A program made the position numbers and the translations under genes. From contig CAMAQH010000038.1 in the NCBI GenBank assembly GCA_945860295.1, positions 1 through 36,416 of the forward strand: a stretch of DNA of 36,416 bases, written 5' to 3'. The DNA is from Prosthecobacter debontii. Its GTDB lineage: Bacteria > Verrucomicrobiota > Verrucomicrobiia > Verrucomicrobiales > Verrucomicrobiaceae. The first letter of the stretch is position 1; each line of letters opens with the position of its first letter. Under the pieces are notes generated by a model. The model saw nothing but the letters and a program-made list of their open reading frames with translations, made no database searches and was not told the origin of the DNA. Shown here piece by piece: positions 26,047-33,364 of the stretch.

Positions 26047-26725
26047 CGCACAGCAGGTTAATGCTCTCGCAGAGTCCCTGCGCCTTGAGCCGACTGTCAA
26101 AGCTTCACATGAAGTGGCGGCTCCATCTATGCCTGCATCGATGAATGAACCGGAGCCTTTCACGGCAGATGAGCCAGTGCATGAAAGCGCGCCCGTGGAA
26201 ACTCCCATGTTGGACTTTCGCTCACGGCTGCAGGCCATCCGCGAGCGTGCCATTCGTGCCGGTCTGATGCCGAGTCATCAGCCGATCAGCGAAGTGGTGG
26301 ACAAGGTGGTCGTGCCTGAAGTCGTGATGCCAAAATCGCTGCCTCCGCTTGAAGCGATGGCTGGATCGGTATCTGAACGGATAGACGCATTTGCTAAATG
26401 GGCGCAGTCTGCGCTGGATCAGAGCGAGCTGTTTGTCGTGGGTGATCAGGGCGATCTGCTGTGGGGACAGTCCGCGCACTCGGGCTTGGTGCTTTCTGCC
26501 ATCATGGCCTGGGGCGCCACCTCGCGCATGAGCGCGCTTTCCGCCTGCGAGACGCCATCGCCACTCAGGCGTGTGCTTGCCACGGGCAGTCATCTCATCG
26601 TCATCCCCTGTGCCACTCGGCTGGGTGTCATGCACATCGCCATCACGGGTACGGTGTCTTTGCCGGACATGCATCTTCCCGCCCTGCGGCAGGCTTTGAT
26701 CGCTGCCATGGACGCGGAGGGCTGA
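26027..26725 (+). CDS. Protein with C-terminal roadblock/LC7-like domain, partner of the ParA ATPase
   Basis: I chose the ATG at 26027 (MQVSWIDAQQVNALAESL, 232 aa), overlapping parA by 20 bases; the longer frame from 25958 lies wholly inside parA. Residues 1-115 are low-conservation, with acidic and Pro-rich stretches and a helical DFRSRLQAIRERAIRAGLM segment. Residues about 125-230 resemble a roadblock/LC7 fold: LFVVGDQGDLLWG, GLVLSAIMAWGA, LRRVLATGSHLIVIPCATRLG, VMHIAITGTVSLP, then the final helix LRQALIAAM. In bacteria roadblock proteins such as MglB regulate small GTPases. Pairing with a ParA ATPase is unusual. Assignment of the domain is by pattern only. Confidence 0.6.
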   Translation: MQVSWIDAQQVNALAESLRLEPTVKASHEVAAPSMPASMNEPEPFTADEPVHESAPVETPMLDFRSRLQAIRERAIRAGLMPSHQPISEVVDKVVVPEVVMPKSLPPLEAMAGSVSERIDAFAKWAQSALDQSELFVVGDQGDLLWGQSAHSGLVLSAIMAWGATSRMSALSACETPSPLRRVLATGSHLIVIPCATRLGVMHIAITGTVSLPDMHLPALRQALIAAMDAEG

Positions 26726-26794
26726 CACAAAAGCACCAAGTCTAGGCACATCTCCCTGCTGACAGGGCGGCGCGATGCGGCTAATCAAGTCGCC

Positions 26795-27703
26795 ATGAAA
26801 CCACTCGATCTTCAGGTCAATGGCTATGCTGGCACCGACTTCAATGGCGACGACCTCACCGCCGAGGCGCTGCACCACGCCTGCGTCTGTCTGCGTGAGG
26901 ATGATTGCGATTCCATCCTCGCCACTTTCATTACGGATGATGTCGCCACACTCGAACGGCGCATGAGCACACTTGTGCGACTTCGTGAGCAGGATGAACT
27001 GGCGCGCAGTGTCATCGTCGGCATTCACATCGAGGGCCCCTTCATGAATCCCGAGAAAGGCTACATCGGTGCGCATCCACCGCAGTGCGTAAGGCCTGCC
27101 AATCTGGAGGACGCCAAGCGGCTGCTCGATGCCGCAGGCGGGCTCACCAAGATCGTCACGCTGGCACCGGAGAAGGATGAGCACTTCCACGTCACCGAGT
27201 TTCTGGCGAACAACGGCGTCACCGTCTCCGCCGGTCACTGCAATCCCAGCCTGGAAGTACTGCGTGCCGCCACTGAGCATGGTTTGACGATGTTCACCCA
27301 TGTCGGCAACGGCTGCCCGATGCTCATGCATCGCCACGACAACATCATCCAGCGTGCCCTGGCGCTGCGTGACAAGCTGTGGCTCTGCTTCATCCCCGAC
27401 GGCGTCCACATCGACTTCTTCGCGCTGCAAAATTATCTGCGCGTCGCCGGTTTGGAAAAGACCATCTTTGTCACCGATGCCATCTCTGCCGCGCGTCTCG
27501 GTCCTGGCAAATTCACGCTCGCAGGTTGGGACATCCAGATCGGCGAAGACCTCGTCGCCCGCAGTCCCGATGGTTCCCACTTCGTCGGCAGCACTGTCAC
27601 CATCCCGCGCATTGTTGCCAACGGCCAGCAGCAACTCGGCCTGAGCAAAGCCGATCTGAAACTGCTGCTGGATACGAATCCCCGGAAAGCCATCGGGCTC
27701 TAA
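26795..27703 (+). CDS. nagA: N-acetylglucosamine-6-phosphate deacetylase-like amidohydrolase
   Basis: The 302-residue protein shows the NagA series: DLQVNGYAGTDFN at the start, HIEGPFMNPEKGYIGAH (metal Glu), VSAGHCNPS (metal His), FTHVGNGCP (second His), IPDGVHIDFF and FVTDAIS (catalytic Asp). It is shorter than E. coli NagA (about 380) because the N-terminal beta-sandwich segment is missing, a form that starts at the DLQVNG strand. It would remove acetate from GlcNAc-6-P in the cytoplasm. Downstream lie an SDR, a ROK kinase and a SIS protein, consistent with amino-sugar salvage. Its stop codon is 1 bp from a MITE-like element. Confidence 0.83.
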   Translation: MKPLDLQVNGYAGTDFNGDDLTAEALHHACVCLREDDCDSILATFITDDVATLERRMSTLVRLREQDELARSVIVGIHIEGPFMNPEKGYIGAHPPQCVRPANLEDAKRLLDAAGGLTKIVTLAPEKDEHFHVTEFLANNGVTVSAGHCNPSLEVLRAATEHGLTMFTHVGNGCPMLMHRHDNIIQRALALRDKLWLCFIPDGVHIDFFALQNYLRVAGLEKTIFVTDAISAARLGPGKFTLAGWDIQIGEDLVARSPDGSHFVGSTVTIPRIVANGQQQLGLSKADLKLLLDTNPRKAIGL

Positions 27704-27704
27704 A

Positions 27705-27874
27705 GGAGCGCGGGCTTTCCAGCCCGCAGCATCTTGTCCGCTCAAATGATTCCGATTTTCGACAGAGCTACTTCGCAGACATCCCCGAACCGATCGTTCA
27801 GTCAGCGAGGCCTTGATTCTCATGCCGCGTTTCGTGTGTAAACAAACTGCTGCGGACTCGGAGGTCCGCGCTCC
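27705..27874. mobile_element. MITE-like 170-bp element with 27-bp terminal inverted repeats
   Basis: The left end (27705-27731, starting GGAGCGCGGGC and ending CCGCAGCA) and the reverse complement of the right end (27848-27874) agree at 22 of 27 positions. Each end is itself a small hairpin (GCGGGCT...AGCCCGC; GCGGAC...GTCCGC). The interior (about 116 bp) has no ORF. It has no transposase, as expected for a non-autonomous element or a large palindromic repeat. It abuts the nagA stop codon, so nagA transcripts would read into it. Confidence 0.7.
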
Positions 27875-27924
27875 GGCAGTTGATTGAAGCTTGCCCGGGC
27901 CATCAGCTCTGATTGAATCAAGGC

Positions 27925-28603
27925 ATGAATGAACCGGAAAAACCGAAGAAGGGTTGGGGTTGGTTGCAGTGGGGATTTATTATTGTCGTGAGCCTGATTG
28001 GTATCAGTCTCATAGTGCCGACAATTGGCTTCACTGCCTCAATGGCTAATCAGACGGCATCTGCAAACAATGCCCGACAGATCATCATGGCACTCAAAAT
28101 TTGGGCGTCTGAAAACAACGGAGTCTTTCCTGACGCTAAGTTGCCATCACCTGTTAGCTCTAATCAGGTGTTGAGAAGATTGATCCAAAACGAGATTCTT
28201 GAAGATGAGAGGATTTTTGGAGCCACTAACAGTCCTTTTGCTCCAGATGGGAACATTTGACTTTCTCCAGATTATACAGAGGCGTGCGAGCCCGGAGAAA
28301 ATCACTGGATGTTGGTTGCTGGGCTAAGATCTGACACCAAAGGAATCTATCCCGTTATTTTTTGAGAACGCTCTGGAGCCTATCTGGCCTCCAAGATGGC
28401 GTTTTGATTCACGGCTCAAACCCGTGCGTGGTCGCACATGGAGACAAGGAACGATTATTCTTGGTCGTGCTGACAATAGTGTAAAAGTCGAAAAATTGGC
28501 GAAGAAGGAAGGTGGCTTAATGCTGCCTGATAGCTATTTGAAGGCACTTGAAAAGGAATCGGTGCTCCCAATCACAATCCTCGACATCGAAGAGAAGAAG
28601 TAA
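27925..28603 (+). pseudogene. Prepilin-like (verrucomicrobial type) gene with an in-frame TGA and a frameshift
   Basis: From the ATG at 27925 the frame reads MNEPEKPKKGWGWLQWGFII, one transmembrane helix, then SANNARQIIMALKIWASENNGVFPDA, a pattern of verrucomicrobial prepilin-like proteins. It meets TGA at 28258-28260, but the same frame continues as PDYTEACEPGENHWMLVAGLR and GIYPVIF to a TGA at a T6 run near 28357-28362. Shifting one base there restores ENALEPIWPPRWRF, then RGRTWRQGTIILGRADNSVK, and a natural TAA at 28601-28603. All segments match one family in order, so this is one gene with two lesions. The T6 run could also be a sequencing error. Confidence 0.78.
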
Positions 28604-28629
28604 CCTCGCCGCCCATGCTCTATCCAGCC

Positions 28630-28655
28630 GCCAAACTTGTCATCCGCAGTTTGGC
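28630..28655. repeat. 8-bp inverted repeat before the SDR gene
   Basis: GCCAAACT (28630-28637) and AGTTTGGC (28648-28655) are perfect complements around a 10-base spacer, 39 bp before the SDR start. There is no T-run, so it may be an operator or leader hairpin rather than a terminator. Confidence 0.35.
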
Positions 28656-28693
28656 ATTGTGAGAGGGCGCGGGCTTTTCATCATCTGCGACCA

Positions 28694-29494
28694 ATGAGCG
28701 CGCGATACGATGTTGAAGGTCTGGTGGTGGTCGTCATGGGCGGCACCACGGGGTTGGGGCTGTCGGCAGCTCAGGCGCTAGTCGCCAATGGGGCGCGGGT
28801 GGTCGTGTCGAGCCGCTCGGAATCGAATGTGCGGGCGGTGCTGGATCTGCTGGGCGACAGCGCACGCGGCCTGGCAGGCGATGCCTCGCTGTCAGAGACG
28901 GCGGAGCGTGCGGTGGCGCTGGCGGTGGAGGCGTTTGGACGGCTGGATGCACTGTATCATGTGGCCGGCGGCAGCGGCCGCTCGCGTGGTGACGGACCGC
29001 TGCATGAAATGACGGATGACGGGCTGCGCTACACGCTCGATCTGAATTTGAACTCGATCATCCTCTCCAATCGCGCGGCGGTGAAGCAGTTCATGACGCA
29101 GGGCGGCGGAGGCGTGATCCTGAACATGGGCAGCGTGCTCGGCTGGTCGCCGTCGCCGGAGTTTTTTGCCAGTCATGCTTATGCGGCGGCAAAGGCGGGA
29201 ATCATCGGATTCAGCAAGTCGATCGCCAGCTACTACGCGCCGCAAAACATCCGCGTGAATGTCATCGCCCCGGCGCTGGTGGAGACGCCGATGTCTCAGC
29301 GCGCCGTCGGTAATGAAGACATCCAGCGCTTCATCGCCGCCAAGCAGCCGTTGGATGGTGGTCGTGTCGGCGCACCAGAGGATGTGGAAGGCGCAGCGAT
29401 GTTTCTGCTGTCACGCGCGGCGAAGTTCATCACCGGTCAGGTGCTGGCGGTGGATGGCGGATGGACGGTGAGTGAAGGAAGGATGGCGCTATGA
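28694..29494 (+). CDS. Short-chain dehydrogenase/reductase
   Basis: The 266-residue classical SDR has VVVVMGGTTGLGLSAAQALV (NAD(P) loop, TGxxxGxG variant GGTTGLG), HVAGGSGRS, NMGSVLG (catalytic Ser region), YAAAKAG (YxxxK catalytic pair) and the C-terminal FITGQVLAVDGGW. The ATG at 28694 is preferred over the longer TTG frame from 28637, whose residues are unlike the family. Its stop overlaps the ROK kinase start (ATGA), so the two are coupled. In this setting it may oxidise or reduce a sugar, but the substrate is unknown. Confidence 0.88.
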   Translation: MSARYDVEGLVVVVMGGTTGLGLSAAQALVANGARVVVSSRSESNVRAVLDLLGDSARGLAGDASLSETAERAVALAVEAFGRLDALYHVAGGSGRSRGDGPLHEMTDDGLRYTLDLNLNSIILSNRAAVKQFMTQGGGGVILNMGSVLGWSPSPEFFASHAYAAAKAGIIGFSKSIASYYAPQNIRVNVIAPALVETPMSQRAVGNEDIQRFIAAKQPLDGGRVGAPEDVEGAAMFLLSRAAKFITGQVLAVDGGWTVSEGRMAL

Positions 29495-30396
29495 GTCTCG
29501 CGATTGGCATTGATCTCGGCGGAACGAACATCAAAGCTGCACTCATTGAGTGCGGTTCGGGGGAGATGAGGGCGAGTGTTTCGAGGCCGACTTTGGATGG
29601 GGAGTTTGTCGGTGATCAACCACGCTTTGCTCATACCGTTCGGGAGATCGTGCATGAGCTGGAAGCACAGGCGGGGCAGGGGAAACTGCGTGTGGGCTTG
29701 TCGGCACCTGGGCTGGCGAATCCGAATGGACGCGGCATCGACTGGATGCCAGGGCGGATGCATGGGCTGGAGAAATTTGACTGGCCCGCCTTTCTGGAGC
29801 GCGAGGTGCAGGTGCTCAATGATGCGAACGCCGCGCTGCTTGGCGAGGTCTGGATCGGCGCGGCCAAAGGCTGCCATGATGTGTTCATGATCACGCTCGG
29901 CACGGGTGTCGGTGGGGCGGTGCTCAGCGGCGGACGCCTGCTCAAAGGCAGCCTCGGGCGTGGCGGTCATCTCGGCCACATCACCGTCGATGCGAATGCC
30001 CCCAAGGACATTTTTAACACACCCGGCAGCCTCGAATCCTTTCTCGGCAACAAGACGCTGCAAGAGCGTGGTGGCGGCTGCTATGAAAGCACGCTCACGC
30101 TTCTTGCGGCAACCGCAGCAGGAGACGCGAAGGCGAAATCTCTCTGGCTGGAGTCCGTGCGTTATCTTGCCGTCGGCATTGTCTCTCTGATCAACGTCCT
30201 CGATCCCGAACTCGTCATTCTCGGCGGCGGCATCGCCTCAGGTTCTGGCGAACAATTGATGCAGCCGCTGCAAAGCTATCTCGACGAGTTCGAGTGGAGT
30301 CCCGGTGGGCATCGTGTTCGCCTCGCACTCGCCTCTGCTGGCGAGTGGGCCGGAGCCTATGGCTGCGTCCATCATCTACTCAACACCAAGCACTAA
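29491..30396 (+). CDS. ROK-family sugar kinase/repressor-like protein without the zinc motif
   Basis: The 301-residue protein has the ROK/ASKHA features: AIGIDLGGTNIKAALIE (phosphate 1), VLNDANAALLGE (catalytic Asp), MITLGTGVGGAVLSGG (phosphate 2) and LVILGGGIASG (adenosine loop). GRGGHLGHITVD stands where typical ROK kinases have E-x-GH. The CxCGxxGCxE zinc motif of GlcNAc and glucose ROK kinases is replaced by IFNTPGSLESFLG. There is no DNA-binding domain, so it is likely a kinase acting on a hexose, N-acetylhexosamine or similar. It is coupled by 4-base overlap to the SDR gene and lies 14 bp before the SIS gene. Confidence 0.85.
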   Translation: MSLAIGIDLGGTNIKAALIECGSGEMRASVSRPTLDGEFVGDQPRFAHTVREIVHELEAQAGQGKLRVGLSAPGLANPNGRGIDWMPGRMHGLEKFDWPAFLEREVQVLNDANAALLGEVWIGAAKGCHDVFMITLGTGVGGAVLSGGRLLKGSLGRGGHLGHITVDANAPKDIFNTPGSLESFLGNKTLQERGGGCYESTLTLLAATAAGDAKAKSLWLESVRYLAVGIVSLINVLDPELVILGGGIASGSGEQLMQPLQSYLDEFEWSPGGHRVRLALASAGEWAGAYGCVHHLLNTKH

Positions 30397-30410
30397 ACAC
30401 TTCCCACTTC

Positions 30411-31190
30411 ATGACACCTTCCGAAACCTACCTCACCAAATCAGAGAGCCTCATCTCCCGTGTCCGCGAGCAGTTACCGTTGATCAATCAAACGGCTGAT
30501 CTCTTCTCCAAGACCATCTTGGCAGGTCAGATGGTGCATGTTTTTGGCTCAGGCCACAGTCGCATCTTGGTGGAGGAGATGTGGCCGCGATACGGCTCGT
30601 TTCCGGGATTCAATCCCATCGTTGAACTCAGCCTGACCTTCCACAATCTCGTGGTCGGTGCGAACGGACAGCGGCAGGCGATGTTCTTGGAAAACGTCAG
30701 CGGCCTGGCCGCGCGCATCCTGAGGAACTTTGATCTGAAGGATGGGGACAGCGCGCTGGTCGTGTCTTCAGGCGGTTGCAATGTCGTGCCGGTAGAAATG
30801 GCGGAGGAGTTTCAGCGTCGCGGAGTGAAAGTGGTGGCGATCATCTCTCAGGTGCATTCGGATGCCAGCACCTCACGACATCCCGACGGTAAGAAGCTGC
30901 AAGACTTCGCCGACATTGTGCTCGATACCGGCGCACCGATTGGCGATGCGATGGTGAAGATCGAAGGTCTCGAAACCGCCGTCGCACCTGGCAGCACGGT
31001 CGGCGGATGTCTGCTGGTGAATGCCATCAAAGCCGAGGTGGCGGATCGTCTCGTGAAAGCGGGTCAGCCGCCGAAGGTGCTTACCGCTGGTGTGCTCGTC
31101 GGCGCGGAGAAAGCCACGGAGATTTTTGAGGCAGCCTATGATGAGCACGCGCGGCGGATCGCACCTTATTATGCGGGATTGGGTGCCTGA
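30411..31190 (+). CDS. SIS-domain protein of the UPF0309 type
   Basis: The start ATG at 30411 gives MTPSETYLTKSESLISRVRE (259 aa); the longer frame overlaps the ROK gene. The SIS fold is seen in MVHVFGSGHSRILVEEMWPRYG, DSALVVSSGGCNVVPVEMA, VVAIISQVHSDASTSRHPDG, DIVLDTGAPIGDAMV and GSTVGGCLLVNAI, matching UPF0309 proteins. SIS proteins bind phosphosugars and act as isomerases, deaminases or regulators. With NagA and a ROK kinase nearby, a role on an amino-sugar phosphate is likely, possibly doing the job of the missing NagB. It is convergent with the topoisomerase gene, 18 bp apart. Confidence 0.82.
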   Translation: MTPSETYLTKSESLISRVREQLPLINQTADLFSKTILAGQMVHVFGSGHSRILVEEMWPRYGSFPGFNPIVELSLTFHNLVVGANGQRQAMFLENVSGLAARILRNFDLKDGDSALVVSSGGCNVVPVEMAEEFQRRGVKVVAIISQVHSDASTSRHPDGKKLQDFADIVLDTGAPIGDAMVKIEGLETAVAPGSTVGGCLLVNAIKAEVADRLVKAGQPPKVLTAGVLVGAEKATEIFEAAYDEHARRIAPYYAGLGA

Positions 31191-31208
31191 TGGAGTGCTA
31201 GAGGGGCT

Positions 31209-33227
31209 TTATCCTTCGGCGTTCTTCCGCTCATTCACGATGCGGTCAACGGCGTGCTTGGTCACGACGTTCCCCAGTGAGTCGCGGCCTTTGATGGCGA
31301 GTGCGGCGATTGGGAATTTCAATGATGTGGTGCGGAGATACAGCGCGGGCTTGAGGTGGACGAGCAGGTTTTGCGCGTTGCTTTCTTCCTCGGTGTCATG
31401 GCGGGAGAAGAAGAGGACCATGGTGCCGGGTGTGCCTTTGGTGAGCACGTAATGCTTGTCGCGTGTGGTGCCGCCGATGCGGAAGCGCTTGGCCATGACG
31501 GGTCCGTTTTTGCCATCGCGATAGATGAAGGTGTACACCGCTTCCTCGTCCTTTTTGTAAAGGTTGATGTAGAGCGGGTTCTTTCCGACGTGGATCTTCG
31601 GGGCGATCTTTGACACGGTCATCGAGCCTTCTTTGGTGAAGAAGAGGATGTCATCAAGATTCGAGCACTTGCAGATCGGCTCGCCTTCTTTTTTCAGGCC
31701 GGTGCCGGCGAAGCCTTCTTTGGTATCGAGGTAGAGGACTTCATTGGCGATGATGACCTGTGCGGCTGCCACACGATCAAAACTGCTGACCACGGTGCGG
31801 CGTTCGCGGCCTGGGCCATACGTTTTCTTCAAACGCTCGAAGTGGGCGATGGTGAAGCGGGTGAGCTGCTTTAGGTTCTTCTGAACGGCGTCGATGTCCT
31901 TCTCCAGAGAGCGGATGTGCTCGTCAGCCTCGAAGCTGTTGAACTTGGAGATGCGCTTGATCTTGATCTCGGTCAGGCGGGCGACGTCGTCATTCGTGAC
32001 CTCGCGCTTGAGCAGGGTGAGGTGGGGTTTCAGGCCTTTCCAGATGGCTTCCATCACGGCTTCCCAGGTCTCGGCTTCTTCGATGCGGCGGTAGATGCGG
32101 TTCTCGATGAATATCTTCTCCAGGCTGCTGAAGTGCCACTTCTCTTCGAGTTCACCGAGCTGGATTTCCAGCTCTGCACCGAGCAGTTTCTTGGTGTATT
32201 CGGTGCTCTCTTTGAGCAGGTCGTTGACGTTGGCAAAGCGCGGCTTGTCATTCTGAATGACTACGAGATTCGGGGCGATGGACACCTCGCAATCGGTGAA
32301 GGCATACAGCGCCTGGATGGTCTGATCGACATCGGTTCCTGGAGGAAGCTGGACGAGAATTTCGACAAACTCCGCCGTATTGTCATCGACACGGGCGATC
32401 TTGATTTTGCCCTTCTCATTCGCGGCCACGATACTGTCCATAACGCCGCCCGTCGTGGTGCCGTAGGGCACTTCGATGATGCGCAGCGTGTTCTTCTTTG
32501 CGCCTTCTTCGATCTTCGCCCGCACGCGCACGCGACCACCGCGTAGACCACCATTGTAGTCGCTGGCGTCCATGATGCCGCCTTGTGGGAAGTCAGGTAG
32601 GAGATAGATATCTTCACCGCGAAGGGCGTCGATGCTGGCCTCACACAGCTCGATGAAATTGTGCGGCAGAATGCGGCAGCTCAGGCCGACGGCGATGCCT
32701 TCCACGCCTTGAGCGAGCAGGAGCGGGAACTTCACCGGCAGGGTCACGGGCTCTTTGTTGCGACCGTCGTAGCTGGCGGACCACTCGGTGACTTTGGGGG
32801 CAAAGACGACGTCGAGCGCGAACTTCGACAGGCGGGCCTCGATGTATCGAGGCGCGGCGGCGTTGTCGCCGGTGAGGATGTTACCCCAGTTGCCCTGAGT
32901 ATCGATCAGCAGGTCTTTCTGGCCGAGCTGAACCATGGCATCGCCAATACTGGCATCACCATGCGGGTGATACTTCATCGTGTTGCCGACGACGTTGGCG
33001 ACCTTGTTGTAACGGCCATCTTCCAGCTCATCCATGCTGTGCAAAATGCGGCGCTGCACGGGCTTGAAGCCATCGTGAATGTGCGGCACGGCGCGCTCCA
33101 GGATGACGTAGCTGGCGTAGTCGAGGAACCAGTCGCCATAGAGATCGTCCACCGGTTTGATCTCGATGGGCGCGCTGTCCGCAAGGATGGGGGAGGAGTC
33201 TTCGGTCTTGGAGGATTTCTTGGCCAC
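31209..33227 (-). CDS. parC: DNA topoisomerase IV / gyrase subunit A-like protein
   Basis: The 672-residue protein has the type IIA subunit A breakage-reunion domain: DYASYVILERAVPHIHDGFKPVQRR, KYHPHGDASIGDAMVQ (quinolone pocket), GNWGNILTGDNAAAPRYIEA with catalytic Tyr128, and QGVEGIAVGLSCRILPHN. It has a shortened C-terminal region rather than a full six-bladed gyrase pinwheel, so it resembles the ParC-like form common in Bacteroidetes. At the E. coli GyrA Ser83 position it has Ala92 and at Asp87 it has Asp96. No parE or gyrB lies beside it in the window. Whether it is the ParC or GyrA partner cannot be settled here. Confidence 0.87.
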   Translation of the reverse strand: MAKKSSKTEDSSPILADSAPIEIKPVDDLYGDWFLDYASYVILERAVPHIHDGFKPVQRRILHSMDELEDGRYNKVANVVGNTMKYHPHGDASIGDAMVQLGQKDLLIDTQGNWGNILTGDNAAAPRYIEARLSKFALDVVFAPKVTEWSASYDGRNKEPVTLPVKFPLLLAQGVEGIAVGLSCRILPHNFIELCEASIDALRGEDIYLLPDFPQGGIMDASDYNGGLRGGRVRVRAKIEEGAKKNTLRIIEVPYGTTTGGVMDSIVAANEKGKIKIARVDDNTAEFVEILVQLPPGTDVDQTIQALYAFTDCEVSIAPNLVVIQNDKPRFANVNDLLKESTEYTKKLLGAELEIQLGELEEKWHFSSLEKIFIENRIYRRIEEAETWEAVMEAIWKGLKPHLTLLKREVTNDDVARLTEIKIKRISKFNSFEADEHIRSLEKDIDAVQKNLKQLTRFTIAHFERLKKTYGPGRERRTVVSSFDRVAAAQVIIANEVLYLDTKEGFAGTGLKKEGEPICKCSNLDDILFFTKEGSMTVSKIAPKIHVGKNPLYINLYKKDEEAVYTFIYRDGKNGPVMAKRFRIGGTTRDKHYVLTKGTPGTMVLFFSRHDTEEESNAQNLLVHLKPALYLRTTSLKFPIAALAIKGRDSLGNVVTKHAVDRIVNERKNAEG

Positions 33228-33310
33228 GGCAGGGAAAGGGGAAAAGGGCGGTGCTTTCTGTGCTCAGGTCTGGGGCCTGAGTCAAGGGCGGAGGATAGGT
33301 CTGGCGGAGG

Positions 33311-33348
33311 ATAGGTCCTATAGCTCTTATGCGACCTGTAGGACCTAT
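33311..33348. repeat. 10-bp inverted repeat upstream of the topoisomerase gene
   Basis: ATAGGTCCTA (33311-33320) and TAGGACCTAT (33339-33348) are perfect complements around an 18-base loop, followed on the forward strand by TTTT. Just to the left GGAGGATAGGTC occurs twice (about 33290 and 33306). The position is between the topoisomerase start and the 3' end of the PVC gene, so it might be a dispersed repeat or a regulator site. It is not a terminator for the reverse-strand gene because the T-run is on the wrong side. Confidence 0.6.
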
Positions 33349-33364
33349 TTTTGAGCGCCGAGGA

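Noticed and set aside
25012..26253. 413-codon reverse frame covering the parA gene and the start of the sulfatase wreck
   Set aside because: The ParA Walker motifs on the forward strand are decisive, and the reverse product has no recognisable domain.
26222..27823. 533-codon reverse frame opposite the roadblock-like and nagA genes
   Set aside because: Both forward genes have clear family signatures; the long reverse frame is a by-product of GC-rich codon use.
28258..28260. TGA read as tryptophan (alternative genetic code)
   Set aside because: TGA is the normal stop of many intact genes in this window, including several with ATGA/GTGA overlaps.
31209..33227. Ala at the GyrA Ser83-equivalent position as a quinolone-resistance change
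   Set aside because: The HPHGDASI.DA pattern is, to my knowledge, normal for this ParC-like subfamily, so it is not evidence of selection.
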